DNA from: Triops longicaudatus
Taxonomy: Eukaryota > Arthropoda > Branchiopoda > Notostraca > Triopsidae
Reading direction: 5' to 3'
DNA: 64,000 nucleotides
Assembly: GCA_022885665.1 (NCBI GenBank)
Contig: JAGQDJ010000138.1
Location: 62,001 to 126,000, forward strand
The position numbers and the translations under genes are program-made. The notes beneath the pieces are model-generated. The model saw only the letters and a program-made list of their open reading frames with translations, ran no database searches and was not told the origin of the DNA. Shown here piece by piece: positions 1-10,800 of this stretch. Numbering within the stretch: the first letter of the stretch is position 1; each line of letters begins with the position of its first letter.

Positions 1-63
1 GTCGATTTTCGAGTCGTTCTTTGGCATTTGCCCCGCCCAAAACCCCACTATCTGACCAATTTC
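1..63 (-). CDS. Dys: probable next dystrophin exon, cut by window edge
   Basis: Minus-strand acceptor ATTCTAG at 64-70 follows a T-rich tract, 76 nt after the e31 donor, a size usual for the short introns here. Read in the required phase it is open to the window edge, giving NWSDSGVLGGANAKERLENR, with Ser/Asp-Ser near the place of human TSDSMGEEDL. No stop is seen, so the gene ends beyond position 1. The exon is supported by phase and splice site only. Confidence 0.6.
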
Positions 64-139
64 CTAGAATCCCACAAAAACCCAGTCAGAAATTAGAAAT
101 TTAGACAAAACAACTCCTATCGCGCAAGATTTTTCTTAC

Positions 140-257
140 CAGAATCATTCAAGTGTCCATTTCGAGTGGGAGAATCCGTCGCTAACTGCGAAGCCGTAAC
201 TGAACGTGTTTGCAATGTTCCCGTTTTAACAGGCGACGCCATTCCCGCACCAGGCTG
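140..257 (-). CDS. Dys: dystrophin exon e31: tail after coiled coil
   Basis: 118 nt; starts QPGAGMASPVKTGTLQ and includes TLQTRSVTASQLATDSP and NGHLNDS. I remember TLQTRSVTASQL as a fly dystrophin tail motif, which is the main ground for calling the organism an arthropod. The intron before it (258-311) is only 54 nt. Leaves one base (G). Acceptor TAATAG, donor GTAAGA. Confidence 0.94.
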
Positions 258-311
258 CTATTAAAGGAATCATTAGTTATGCAAGCATTATTTCCGAAAG
301 AATCCTTTTAC

Positions 312-621
312 CTCTTCTAAAAGCTGTCTAAGTCTTGATAACTGGGCTTCTAATTGTCGATTATGATCTTCCAAGATCCGCATACGTGCTTCCAGTCGCG
401 ATTTGTGCTGCCTTAATAACCGCGCTTCAGCTAACATGTCACGTTCGACATCCGACGTGGCCGCCCGCTCCATAGTGCCTGCGTTCCCGCCTAATTTATC
501 CAATGAGGAATGAGTGACATCGTCAGGCGACGACGACAAAGACAAGGATAAGGAAGGCGATTGCTGAGACCGCAGACGATCATATTCTGCTTGCAAATTG
601 GCATTTTCTTCCTCCAGTTCC
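312..621 (-). CDS. Dys: dystrophin exon e30: C-terminal coiled coil
   Basis: 310 nt, 103 codons after a split Arg. ELEEENANLQAEYDRL, then a Ser-rich loop, then AEARLLRQHKSRLEARMRIL and EDHNRQLEAQLSRLRQLLEE: the two leucine-heptad helices of the dystrobrevin-binding site, close to human and fly. The donor GTAAAA follows GAAGAG, phase 0. Acceptor AATAACAG. Confidence 0.98.
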
Positions 622-683
622 CTGTTATTAGGATCATCATTAGTACTCGAGTTTTATTAAATGATCAAAGTTGCAAAACGTAC

Positions 684-827
684 CGAATCATCGTTTCCAA
701 TTCCTCTTTGTGATTCGCTTCCACAGACACTAAGACTTGCATCGGACTTTTTGATGTACCCGAACTTGCCGTCTCATTTGTCGAAAATCGCTGCCCGTAT
801 TGGCTCCCTAATTGACGCTCATCCTCC
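684..827 (-). CDS. Dys: dystrophin exon e29: linker and start of coiled coil
   Basis: 144 nt; EDERQLGSQYGQ aligns with human DDEHLLIQHYCQ, SPMQVLVSVEANHKEELETM with SPAQILISLESEERGELERI. This opens the coiled coil that pairs with dystrobrevin. It ends with two bases of Arg. Acceptor CTCTGTAG, donor GTACGT. Confidence 0.96.
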
Positions 828-1121
828 CTACAGAGAAAACGTAACCGTTCATTAAATCCAAATTCTTTTGTAGAAATTTCAGCTTCTCTGACATATACTA
901 ACTACTAATTTAGTTGGAAACTAAATTACTGTTCACAAATATCAGATTTAAGACTACGCACAACTAAAAGTAAAGCTTAGAATTACGTATAATAAAAATA
1001 TTTTCGTCAGGAAAAATAGGGAAAAAATAAAAAAAAATGGAAATTAGATTCATAGAATGAGACAAATGCAATCGAAGATGAAAAGTTATTACAACGAGGA
1101 ACAGGGAAAAACTTTACTTAC

Positions 1122-1369
1122 GAATCAGGTGTCGTTTCGACATTGTTACTTTGGAGACCAACATCGTCATCATCTTTGATGGATGCTGTAGTTGTGGGAG
1201 GCTGCGAAGGTGGGTTGGAAGGCGAGGCTGAATCCGGTGTAGATTTTTCTTCATCTTTAGCTTGTACAGGGAGATATCCCAAACGTGGATGTTTCTTGAA
1301 ATAACGTTTCGATTTGAACTTGTTACGTATCGCTCGCGTGAAATCTTTCAGGTCTTCCCCGGAAGTTGT
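1122..1369 (-). CDS. Dys: dystrophin exon e28: post-ZZ conserved block and linker
   Basis: 248 nt; TTSGEDLKDFTRAIRNKFKS and KKHPRLGYLPVQ match human [20 protein letters not shown] and KHPRMGYLPVQ. After that come about 45 Ser/Pro/Thr/Asp-rich residues with a DDDD run and the end NNVETTPD, then a split Ser. The linker lacks the HSRLExYASRLA helix expected here. Acceptor GATGTAG, donor GTAAGT. Confidence 0.96.
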
Positions 1370-1444
1370 CTACATCAGAAGTAATACGGAATATGTCATG
1401 ACAGTTTCGGATATTTCTTTCATTAAATAGTATTTATCACATAC

Positions 1445-1556
1445 CGTTGTGCAATACTCCTGCATAGGATGCGAGAGTTTGTGGCTCTTGGCCAGTTTTC
1501 CGAGAAAGAAGCAATCTTGGCACATATCGAAACTGAAACACTTCAAGCAACGGTAC
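1445..1556 (-). CDS. Dys: dystrophin exon e27: ZZ zinc finger, second half
   Basis: 112 nt; YRCLKCFSFDMCQDCFF holds the CxxC (CLKC) and CQDC pairs, followed by the two His of KSHKLSHPMQEYC. The ZZ keeps both Cys of the CLKC pair, as in fly dystrophin from memory, while human dystrophin has SLKH there. ZZ is needed for firm dystroglycan binding. Acceptor AAAATAG, donor GTATGT. Confidence 0.98.
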
Positions 1557-1682
1557 CTATTTTAAAAAAATGGACTTTAAATGTTAATTATACCTCCAAT
1601 GAGAAAAAACTGCAAAATTTCCTTTCCAACCAATGGAGTTTTTCTCCCTTTTTTCGATAAAAAAAATTTCTTATTCAGGTAC

Positions 1683-2019
1683 CTGAGGCCAACAATAGGC
1701 GAAGTTTTACAGACATTGCACTTGGCTTGGTGACGCGACTTTTCTGCTGCTGACAGTCTGTGTAAAACAGGGAGCCAGACTAAGCATTGGGGTTCCTGTT
1801 TCAGCCACGCTAAGAAGTGCACAGCTTCGATGGTAGTACTCGGTTGGGATCCTTTGCCCGCCTTTTCCAAGCATGACCGCACCGAGGGGTCAATATTAGA
1901 CCCTCCGAAGGCAGCTACTTCGCCTAATTCACGCGGGATCTGGATACAATCGTGAAGCAACAAGCCCAATTTGGGTCCATCTACTAAACGATTGACATCT
2001 GCAATCAATCGGAATAGAT
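1683..2019 (-). CDS. Dys: dystrophin exon e26: EF-hand region to start of ZZ finger
   Basis: 337 nt. LGLLLHDCIQIPRELGEVAA and FGGSNIDPSVRSCLE are nearly invariant in the family; the exon ends AAEKSRHQAKCNVCKTSPIV, giving the first CxxC pair of the ZZ zinc finger. The last two bases split an Arg codon with e27. The donor GTACCT is weak but confirmed by phase and by the homology running on in e27. Acceptor GAAACAG. Confidence 0.98.
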
Positions 2020-2106
2020 CTGTTTCCAAATACAAGAGGAAAAGTTCGTTAGTGCAATGCTAATTTCCAAGCTAACAGGTTCGAAATATCTCAGTAAGCT
2101 ACTTAC

Positions 2107-2192
2107 ACCGGTATTTCTCTTCAAGGTGACCTTGGCATAATAAAGCCACGCCGATTTTGAAGGATAAGACTCGAACTTCCCCCATCCGTGTA
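2107..2192 (-). CDS. Dys: dystrophin exon e25: EF-hand region
   Basis: 86 nt; TRMGEVRVLSFKIGVALLC and GHLEEKYR match human GRTGRIRVLSFKTGIISLC and AHLEDKYR. A final T joins AT of e26 to give Tyr, as in human KYRYLF. The donor used is the GTAAGT five bases inside an alternative GTGTAA, chosen because only it keeps the frame. Confidence 0.97.
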
Positions 2193-2395
2193 CTGAAAGA
2201 AAACAATTCGACAATTAAGATCAATCAGTTTGATCTCCTGGAATGCGGAATAGACACTAAAACGAGACGTTCTAAAGCTCTGAGAGAAAAATACTTAAAA
2301 GAAAAATACTTAAAAATTCCACGTTTCTTGAGTTTAGTATTTATTTTAAACAGATTTAAAATTTGACAAATTTAACGTTAAACTGAAAAAATTAC

Positions 2396-2597
2396 TTGTC
2401 GTAAACGTTGAGAATCCAATTGGTGCAGAGATCAACCCCTAAAGGTAACGGAATGGTGTCGCCCTCTTGACAAATTACTTCATACAGGGATCGCAATACA
2501 GCTACCATGTCCGGTACATCGATCACGCGGTCATTTTGAGCTCTTAATCCATGCGCATCGAACGTTTCGATTGCTGTTGCTAACGGCATACGATCCA
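2396..2597 (-). CDS. Dys: dystrophin exon e24: EF-hand region, first half
   Basis: 202 nt; DRMPLATAIETFDAHGL, then PLPLGVDLCTNWILNVYD, align with human DLLSLSAACDALDQHNL and VPLCVDMCLNWLLNVYD. These EF hands are structural and help hold the WW domain on dystroglycan; calcium ligands are not conserved in the family. Acceptor GTCGACAG, donor GTAATT. Confidence 0.97.
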
Positions 2598-2819
2598 CTG
2601 TCGACAAAGTAAACAAAAACAATTTAACAATGTAAAAAGGGAACGCTTTCTTTCCGAAAATATATTTTAAATAACAAAATGGGACAGCATCAAAGGCTTC
2701 CGGGTTTCCACCGCCCCATCTTTATGAAGTAGGATTTGACTCCCTTTCTCGCAGACAAAACCAATGACGAAATACGAAAAAAATGAGAAAAATTGAGAGG
2801 GTAAATCCCTGCGACTTAC

Positions 2820-2956
2820 AGCACAAAGCTTTCTGGATTTGGCGAAGTTTGGTGGCTGTGCGATAAGCTGAAAAGCGGACGTCATTATACTGGGTTAAAG
2901 AATTCATGAGCTCCTCCATTCGAGGATGGTCCCAATGGGTCGTTTCCGTTTGGTGG
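2820..2956 (-). CDS. Dys: dystrophin exon e23: second half of WW, start of EF-hand region
   Basis: 137 nt; HQTETTHWDHPRM supplies the second WW Trp, 22 residues after the first, and [20 protein letters not shown] is almost the human [20 protein letters not shown]. It ends KALC plus one base forming Leu with e24. Acceptor TTTGACAG, donor GTAAGT. Confidence 0.98.
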
Positions 2957-3044
2957 CTGTCAAAAGTCCATAACAATAATGAAAATCCTATTTTCTCTCT
3001 CCCCTAATAACAACAATTGAAGACATCATATGTTCTCGTATTAC

Positions 3045-3200
3045 TTGATGTAATAGGGTACGTTCACTTCCGTCAGTGCTCGTTCCCAAGGATGATCAAC
3101 CGCTTTAGCTAAGAAGGCTTGGCCCGTGCCATCTTTATCCCGTGCAAAGCCTGTCAAAGCTTGGTACCGGTCATCGAACAAGTTTTGGAGCAACTTCCAC
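3045..3200 (-). CDS. Dys: dystrophin exon e22: end of R24, hinge 4, first half of WW
   Basis: 156 nt; WKLLQNLFDDRYQAL closes the rod as in human RWKLLQ, then hinge 4, then HPWERALTEVNVPYYI, the first Trp and the Tyr-Tyr pair of the WW domain. The last two bases (AA) join e23 to make Asn. The WW domain binds the PPxY tail of beta-dystroglycan in the family. Acceptor CTTAG, donor GTAATA. Confidence 0.98.
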
Positions 3201-3271
3201 CTAAGTTACGTTCCGAATTATTTCCATTACGTTGAAAACGAGTCGAAAAGTTAAGTAAACCTCAACCTCAC

Positions 3272-3402
3272 CTTGTATTAAGGTCGTCTAAGCGAGCCAA
3301 ATTAGCATGAGATAACGGGACGCCCGCATCCGCCAATCGTGCTGCTTGGTCATTGATGTCTTCTAGGCTTTCTTGAACCGGATTCAGACCTTCGCTATAT
3401 TC
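3272..3402 (-). CDS. Dys: dystrophin exon e21: R24 helices B-C
   Basis: 131 nt; EYSEGLNPVQESLEDINDQA continues R24 and the end LSHANLARLDDLNT followed by a split Arg matches human LSPYNLSTLEDLNTR just before the WW domain. Acceptor TTGCAG, donor GTGAGG. Confidence 0.97.
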
Positions 3403-3798
3403 CTGCAAGGAAGAAACGATTGCATTACTCCCTGCCACGCCAGTACTGCGACCACATAGAACGCACACATAAGAGAAAACTCATTATAAGAAAACTTCTG
3501 AATACACATTCCTGACTGATACGATTGATGGCGAAATAACAAAATTTCAGAAAAGATCTGCCATAAGCCACCTGCAAGTTTTAACAAATACTTCTCGTAT
3601 ACTCGGGTTCGACATATTCTAATGACGACAAAATGAAATGAATGCACGCAAGTACAGTGACCAATAATTTCCAATATTCTTCTTCGCCTGGCGGCCTTGA
3701 CAATTTATACAGGAACTTAGTTGAAACCATCAGATTACTACGCCTGTCTGAAAAAAAATGAAAACCAAGACACACACATAACACTACAACGGCCTTAC
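3403..3798. other. dystrophin intron e20-e21
   Basis: 396 nt; open frames on the minus strand run through it by chance. No feature. Confidence 0.9.
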
Positions 3799-3933
3799 CT
3801 TCAACAAATCTAGCTGTTGCTGAAGCTGAGCTGGTGCTACGTCACCTGGAAGGGGCCATGTGGTGCTCAACGCTTCTGCGGAATTCAATCGAGCAGCTAC
3901 GTCATCCATAGCTTGCTGCAGATGCCTTAATCG
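3799..3933 (-). CDS. Dys: dystrophin exon e20: R24 helix A
   Basis: 45 codons, phase 0 to phase 0. RLRHLQQAMDDVAARLNSAE corresponds to human RLQELQEATDELDLKLRQAE, and the following TTWPLPGDVAPAQLQQQLD to GSWQPVGDLLIDSLQDHLE. Acceptor TTCGGCAG, donor GTAAGG. Confidence 0.96.
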
Positions 3934-4911
3934 CTGCCGAACGAAAAAAAACGACACAAAATTAGTAACTAAATTAGAAGACCAAGTAAACGTTAAAAAG
4001 TAAGTTCGACATCCTAAAGATCGCTTCAGGATCCATTTGCGGGTATTTAAACATTTGAAGTCTCACAAAAAACAACAACACTGCAAACAGCTTAACTCCA
4101 TACTTGGCATAATTTTAGAAAGTGAAACGTCTGACACATGGACACCATTGTTCTGCACGACTGAAATAAACTTTTCTGCCAACAATACAACAGGAAGGCA
4201 ACAATCGCGAACGATTGCGCACGTCGGAATGGCCAAGTCGGCAGGAGCACACAAAAAACAGAGGGGCGTTTGAAGTGTTATTCATGAATTGTCACGTAAT
4301 TCGAGCTCGGTTTTGTGCCCGGTACACTTCTCAAGATATTTAAAAGGAAATAAGAGCCACAGCAACAAAGAGGCTTGAAAGGAAAGAAAAAATCCCACGT
4401 GCTGTGGAGTGGGCCAAAGATGCCGCAGCTTCGTTCTCAAGAGGCTAGGACTGGATTTCGGGGTGATTGCTACACTTGTATATACGTTGCGTCAATATGG
4501 CAAGGGGCAGAAATTGTGAAAAACTGGGGGTGAGTGAGAAATGGGTGGGGCTCAAAAGTATTGTATTTTATTTGGGTGTAACCCTAGCCCTGTTTTCCGT
4601 CTTGGGGGGGGGGGATAGGAAGAATCTTTACAATTCCCCTCGTCCGTTTCTTTTTGGCTTATGCCTTTCTTAAGAGCTTTATGACTTCTGAAGCGATATT
4701 GAATCAGACAAGAGTGGGGTTCTTGTTTGTTTTTTGTTACAACAATACTGCGACGTCTTAACCCAATCCGATTATATGTAACATTGGATTCTGGGTAAGG
4801 GGAACGAAAGATTGAGGATGGCAAGATCAAAATCCATGGTCACAATTCGAAAGAGATGAAGTGAAAATAGCAGACCGAAGAAGAGTGAAACATAATATAT
4901 TTTTTTCTTAC
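3934..4911. other. dystrophin intron e19-e20
   Basis: 978 nt. Contains an 11-base G run at 4,604-4,614 on the plus strand. No supported gene. Confidence 0.9.
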
Positions 4912-5078
4912 CAATCCTGTTGAATCCAATTCCACGTGCCAACGTTCCGCTCGCTCCCAAAGCAATGCCCAGCGATCGGATAACTTGGACACTTCGCGTT
5001 TAATGGATCGTGTTAATTCACGCGCTGCTTCTTCCGCGCTGCGGTAACCTCGCGAATCTCCGGGCAAATCTTTCCCAG
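4912..5078 (-). CDS. Dys: dystrophin exon e19: R23 helix C
   Basis: 167 nt; after a split Ala, 55 codons in phase 0 at the end. EEAARELTRSIKREVSKLSD and RWALLWERAERWHVELDST match the human segment NVTRLLRKQAEEVNTEWEK that closes R23. Acceptor TTTTGTAG, donor GTAAGA. Confidence 0.95.
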
Positions 5079-5402
5079 CTACAAAAGAAAAACATAAAAA
5101 ATCAAAGCGTAAATACTCCAAGTCTTCCACTAAATCGTCTTTGAAGTCAACAATAAAAACAAAGAAGTCTTGAGCACCAACGAAAAGAAAACCACAGGAA
5201 CAAAATAAAATCTGATGTTTCTAGAGGACCAAAGGTAATATTTTTCGTTTATCTGATTGCAATTCAGTTCGTAGTTGGTGCTTATGTATTAATGGCAACC
5301 TCTCCCTACTGACTGCTTTAATACGGTAAGATACGTTCACTTCTAAAGATTACATTTTATTTTACAATTTTAAATTTGGTCTAAACATGTCTTGTTTCTT
5401 AC
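5079..5402. other. dystrophin intron e18-e19
   Basis: 324 nt, AT-rich, nothing recognised. Confidence 0.9.
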
Positions 5403-5526
5403 CCTCAGAGTCGCTTGTTTCCGAAAGCGGCGGTTCTGACGCAACCAGCTGACGTCCGGTCATGATGCTATGTTCAATCAAGGGCTTCTTGTCTTCGAGT
5501 TGTTGTCGGAATGCGCGATAGTCATC
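5403..5526 (-). CDS. Dys: dystrophin exon e18: R23 helix B
   Basis: 124 nt; DDYRAFRQQLEDKKPLIEHS corresponds to human DVHRAFKRELKTKEPVIMST. It ends with a Ser/Glu-rich loop (PPLSETSDSE) and one base that forms Ala with e19. Acceptor GACAATAG, donor GTAAGA. Confidence 0.95.
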
Positions 5527-6270
5527 CTATTGTCATAAGATGCGGATTAAATCTCATGAATAAGACAATGTCGTCCTTCATAAGTTATATTTTAATCGCT
5601 ACTTATGGGGATATTATAATTATACTAAAACAAAAAGAATAAGAAAAGGCAAAAAGGAGAGAAAAACCTAGACAAGTGCATTACTATTCAATACACTTTC
5701 TATCCCTGCTATCCCTTATGGTTTTCGTTACTGCGTTCAATGTAAAATATTGCATGTAAATACTGAGTGTGGGGCTACAGGCGAGAACCTACATTTTACA
5801 GTACATTACATAAATGTGATTTCTATAAGCAATGGATACATAGCTTCAGTGTTTTAAGATTATAAATGCGTTGTGAGGCAGCAGCGGCTTTCATAACATA
5901 CTCTTGCGTATCTTACAAAGGGCTTAGTCAGGAAGGATTTTATATCTTTGTGCGTTCCATGATATTGAACTATCCTACACTGTAGTAGTTCACAAGTTTA
6001 AAACTGTTCAATTGACTTAGAAAAGCAACAGATTACAAATCATGATTAAACGTAAACACTGCAATATAGTCTGAAATTTATCAACTGCCATTAAGTTGCT
6101 AAATGAAGTAATCTAATGAAAGCCCTTCTGTACCAGCCCTAGCGAAGGAAATGTCAAAAAGTAATGTCAAAATCACAACACGTCCTTGAATGACGCCACT
6201 ACAGCTCTCTTTGTCTAAAAACTTTAAATGCCAAAAGAAAATCGCTTTAACATTATCAAACTTTATTTAC
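5527..6270. other. dystrophin intron e17-e18
   Basis: 744 nt, AT-rich, nothing recognised. Confidence 0.9.
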
Positions 6271-6415
6271 TTGTTGTTTCTGTAAATAGGGCCAATCTCC
6301 TCGCACCGGTCCAAAGCTCGTCAGTTCCGTGTCTTTCCTAATGACCCACTCAATCAATTCCCTGAGTGACAAGAGCAAAGCGTTCCAATGCTCGGCGTTA
6401 TTTTCCAAACGGTTC
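6271..6415 (-). CDS. Dys: dystrophin exon e17: R23 helix A
   Basis: 145 nt; completes Arg then gives 48 codons. HWNALLLSLRELIEWVIRKD aligns with human QWKRLHLSLQELLVWLQLKD, followed by RGDWPYLQKQQ (human GGDFPAVQKQN). Phase 0 at the end. Acceptor TTTGACAG, donor GTAAAT. Confidence 0.96.
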
Positions 6416-6723
6416 CTGTCAAACACACAAGAAAAAAATCACATAAATAAAGTACACCACACACCAAAAAGCGTCGAGAACATAGACGGACGCCCCAGAG
6501 GAAAAAACAGCAAATTCGACACCAATCTCCCTGAAGCATCCATCAAATCCCAAGTCCAAATAGCAACGTACAAAGAAATAAAAAACAAACTCACACAGAA
6601 ATTCCAACGTAAAAAAGACCGACGAAAGAAAAAGGCGAAAAATTGCTTTTCTTTCACCACACCAAAGCCTACTACTCGCTGAGGTGAAAGAAACGCCGTG
6701 TATTTTTTTTTTTCTGTAGTTAC
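6416..6723. other. dystrophin intron e16-e17
   Basis: 308 nt, A-rich on the plus strand. A 117-codon plus-strand frame overlapping it is a shadow. No feature. Confidence 0.9.
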
Positions 6724-6977
6724 CTGATGGCTACAGATTTAGCCCGAAGGCCGTGCCAGCGCCGGTTCATATCATCCAAACGTCTCCTAAGGATCAAAGC
6801 ATCGTCCGAATTTAATCCTGCGGCAGCAGAAGAAGAACTCGACGCAACAGCCGCAGCAAGGGCGGAACTACCAGGTCCCAAGCCACCAGAACTTTCCAAA
6901 GTGGCCAACAATCTTTGACCAGCCGCCGATAAACTTGCATGCTCCTCACGCTTGCCATCTAACTCGGCTGCCAGTTC
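6724..6977 (-). CDS. Dys: dystrophin exon e16: R22 helices B-C with Ala/Ser insertion
   Basis: 254 nt, enters phase 0 and leaves AG for a split Arg. ELAAELDGKREEHASLSAAG matches the human start of exon 56 (DLQGEIEAHTDVYHNLDENS), and LILRRRLDDMNRRWHGLRAK matches LLQRRLDNMNFKWSELRKK. Between them lies about 25 extra residues rich in Gly, Ala and Ser (SSGGLGPG, then ALAAAV and SSSSSAAAG) not found in human R22, placed at the B-C loop. Acceptor TTAATAG, donor GTAACT. It is the first shared exon of the long and putative short isoforms. Confidence 0.96.
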
Positions 6978-7654
6978 CTATTAAAAGACAAAAATTCCAT
7001 TCCAAAAATTACTGCTCAAATCGTTTCTTCACAAATAGAACCAGAACACACAAATTCACATTTCACGAAATCAAGTTTGGATTAAGTGCTCTTACAGAGA
7101 ACACTAACAATCAACACAAACGTATTGACAAAAGCTAACGTAGCTCGGAACCTTTTCGAACCACTGCAGCTTTAACGGCATAACATCCTAACACAGCATG
7201 CACCATCCTGGGTATTAATACCAAGTTTACCCAGATAGCGTTTTCCAAACCCTAACCAGACTGAGCACAGTGTATGACGCTAATACTAACGTTGCTTTAT
7301 AAAAAAAGCCTTGTTGCTAGTATCTCACTCTTTTCCACTAGGCATATAATCGAAAAGGAGACCTGTGCACTTGGCTCAGCGTTCAGTCAGGTTAGGGTTT
7401 GTCGCTCCCAACAAACGTTACTCCTCGCTATCTAAAGCTTTTAGAACTGTGTTTGCTGCACTGCACATTGTAACGATATGGAAATAAGACTGATCCTTTA
7501 CTTCCTCTCCACCTCTTACACAAACATGCCATTTTTCTTCGCATTTGATTCGTGGAAATGTGGGGCGGGGAGAACTAGTCTTCTTTATACCTTTTCAAAC
7601 AAGGTTAGGATATGTAACAACGTAAAAACGATCTGGACATAACGCACTCCAACA

Positions 7655-7824
7655 GAATTATGATGGTCTTTTGAACACGGTGAAGGGGCCGGAAAAGCGC
7701 TCGAGTGCCGTAATTGGGCAATAATGGCTCGGGGCAACGGTCGCCTACTGGGACCACCCCCAAAACCGCCACTTGAGCTACTGCTGTTCGACGCGGACGG
7801 CGATACGCAAGACTGGTCCTCCAC
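7655..7824 (-). other. possible alternative exon (unconfirmed)
   Basis: A GC-rich block in AT-rich intron, open on the minus strand, with an acceptor-like TTTAGCACAG at 7,825. One frame gives a Ser/Gly-rich peptide (SPSASNSSSSSGGFGGGPSR) that resembles the low-complexity style of e16 and of the alternative first exon. However, no strong donor is present and that frame does not match the phase-0 junction around it. Confidence 0.2.
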
Positions 7825-10800
7825 TGTGCTAAACACTACCACTTTGCGGTGAAACTCGTGTTGGCTACATGAAAGACTGCACCCGTAATCGCTACAGTTT
7901 CTACCACAACCCCAACAAAACCTCCATACTCGGTACTTTGTCATTTTTATTACTTTTTTACTTCCACCCCACCTTTTTTACCCCTGGCACGGCCACAACA
8001 CAATATTTGGTTCACACATCAAAGGAAACTCGGAGTATTTCCGAAATGTTTGATCTTCCGTAGCAAAGCTTCACTTGGCGTTGCCAAATCCATTTTTGTG
8101 TGTCTTCATAGGGAAGTTCAAGTCTAGCTGTAGAATAACGCACCCATTGATTACACACGTGCGTTTAAGCCAAATGCAAGGCGCGTAATGAAACCCTTAA
8201 CATGCAGCTAACACACTATTATAAGCTTGCTAAGGTGTTATGCTCTGTGTCTCATGATCCTTTCAAGCTTGGCTGCTTGTTGTCGTTTTTTTATAACTCT
8301 GTAAGCGTATATGTTCTTCCTTTTTTTTCAAGACATCAATCCATCCTTTTAAGACACAGCCCCGACTTACGATAGACTTCTGTCAGCCTTCCCATGCGGT
8401 AATATAGCCTAAGTCAATGAAGAATTTTTGTTCACGTTTCTTTATCTGATCGAAACTTGTCGGCAACGAGTACGAGTTTAAGAACAATTTCCGTTCAAAA
8501 CGAACTTCACTTGAACAGAAATTGATGTTGCCTATTGTGAGAATTGCTCCTTGTTATCTAGAGAATACTTCCTGATCTAACGAAACGACACTTGGGTAAC
8601 TGAATGTTTTCATCGGAGGAGCGGCTTAGACACTACACAAACTAAACAGCATGGAAATAATACGAAGAAAGTACGCTCAAGCGAGTGGTGTGTAGTTAGA
8701 AGACAAAATGTTTTCTTTTTTTTTAATATAAGTACTGTAATACATACGAGTAAATAAACTAAGCCAAGGATGCTGGCCACGTTCTTATTACATGGAGTGC
8801 TTAATGCCCGCAGATGCCGTGTACTTATTTTAGATTACGCTATCAAGCTTCTTTCTTTTTGGCTGAATAATATACTCCAGGGCCTATCCGTTGTGTTTAA
8901 TGAGGGAAATTGGCGCTACGTGAGATGAGTTTTGGGTCGGGACCTAACACTGGGCAGCATCTACTGCAAAAATCATATAGTTTAAGCCGAGACCTACTTT
9001 TCGAACGCGTCATAACTGTCGTTAAAAGGGGTTCCTGTGTTACACAATTTAGGGAGTTTATGTTACACGTTAAGTACTCAAACAGCGTCTTTCATACCTT
9101 GTTTCATTTCCCAGCTCTATTCGCCAAGGCAATTTCACGTTTGTCACGTTTCTGCAGCCCGTACACAGCTTAAGTACAAATTAACTTACACGGCTGTTCT
9201 CTGTTCATCTTTGAATTTCCCCTTGGTTGCCACTCAGCTGAATTAGTTCACAATTTGTAAAATTCGTGTGGTTTCAATCTCGTTTCTGGTTCCCAATTGA
9301 AAAATTTTCCTCTTGCTTTGCAAAGTAGATATCGTCTCTCTTTTTTGCAAGCTTTTCTTGCTCCTTCGAACTATTTCTGTACTTCTCATGGATTTTTATC
9401 CTTTTTGTAGTTGAGGTCTGCGTTTTTTTCTCTCAAGAGCTAAGTAGAGTTTGAGAGTCTTTAACGTTAGAAGTTCACTGAGAGAATGAACATAAGGAAC
9501 AAAAAATAAAACTGAAAAAATACGACCCTAAGTGACTTCAAACGAGGCCTGCAGGGATTTCCGATATGGTAATTTACAAGGAGCACGTAAAGTCGCAACA
9601 TTTTTTCTGCTTCCATTCCTCTCGTTTAATCTCCTTTGCACTCATTCGTGACTCGTCTCTCGATCATTTGGTACGAACGAACTAGACCTCCTTTTCAATA
9701 CTGGTGTTTTTTTTCGCTTTTTTTTCTCCGCCCTTTCATTCACCCCTACTTTTAACTCTGTGATACTGTTAGTTAAGCAGTATCCGCATCCGAAGTTACA
9801 ATACAATTGCTTCTAACCCAAAATACCTTTTTTTAACGTAAGAAACTATGCATTGAATTTTTTATTGGCACGATTTTCCTCCAAGTCCTAAGTGGGCGCG
9901 TCCATAATTGGCCATTCTGGACGCAAAAAAAGGAAGTTTTTGAAAAAGAAAACGTGCTCTAGATGCGCATTGATCTCCGGAGATAAAGCAGGTTACCAAC
10001 CCTCTTTTCCCTGCTTCAGAACGAGCTTCCTGAAAGAATTCATAACTATACTCTTATTACAAAAGCTTTATGAAAAGAAGGAAAGTAAAATGGTTCAGAG
10101 AACTTTTTTTCTTGCTGCTAACCTATCAAGGCTTATCAAAAGGGGAGAGAAAAATTAATAAAAAAATTCTTCATGCTTTACTTCCTTGCAAGGGTATCAC
10201 ATATTACGACTTCCCGTAACTCAACTCCGCACCCCCAGACCCACACTAACCCCTATCCCTCCTTTGCAGTTCTAATTAATTAAATATGCCGCCACACCTG
10301 CAATGACTTCCCTTGCATTAATTTCTGTACTAAAGTAAAAGGTTTGTCCACGCAAAAATTAATCAATTCAATATCAACATCGTACCAAATTCCTCTTATA
10401 ATGAAAAAGAGAACTGAAGGCAATTTATAAGAAATTATTTACTTGGATGCCTCCACTTAAAATCTCTAAGCTCTTAAAAGAATAAAGCCACTACATTCCT
10501 TGTCGTAGAAAATAATTTATGGAATCTCACCATCTTTCTTGTACGCAGCTTTCGTGTACCTAAAAAATGCACTTCGTTTCTTGCTTTCACAGAAACAAAT
10601 TATTCAGGAAACATAAAGATTCACTTCATTACTAAAACAAAAACAGCAAAAAGAGAAATCACTCCACGAAGATAACACTTCTGAATATTTATATCGGATT
10701 AAAATTTTTTAGCAAGTCGTCACAGACGTAAATATATTACCTAGCAACTTTGCATTCTAATGCACGATAAATTAAGCCAAAAGACTTAACTATTTTCTTC

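Noticed and set aside
1445..1683. GTACC at both the e26 donor and the start of e27, possible duplicated splice site
   Set aside because: The short match is explained by the split Arg-Tyr codons; homology fixes the junction and no duplication is needed.
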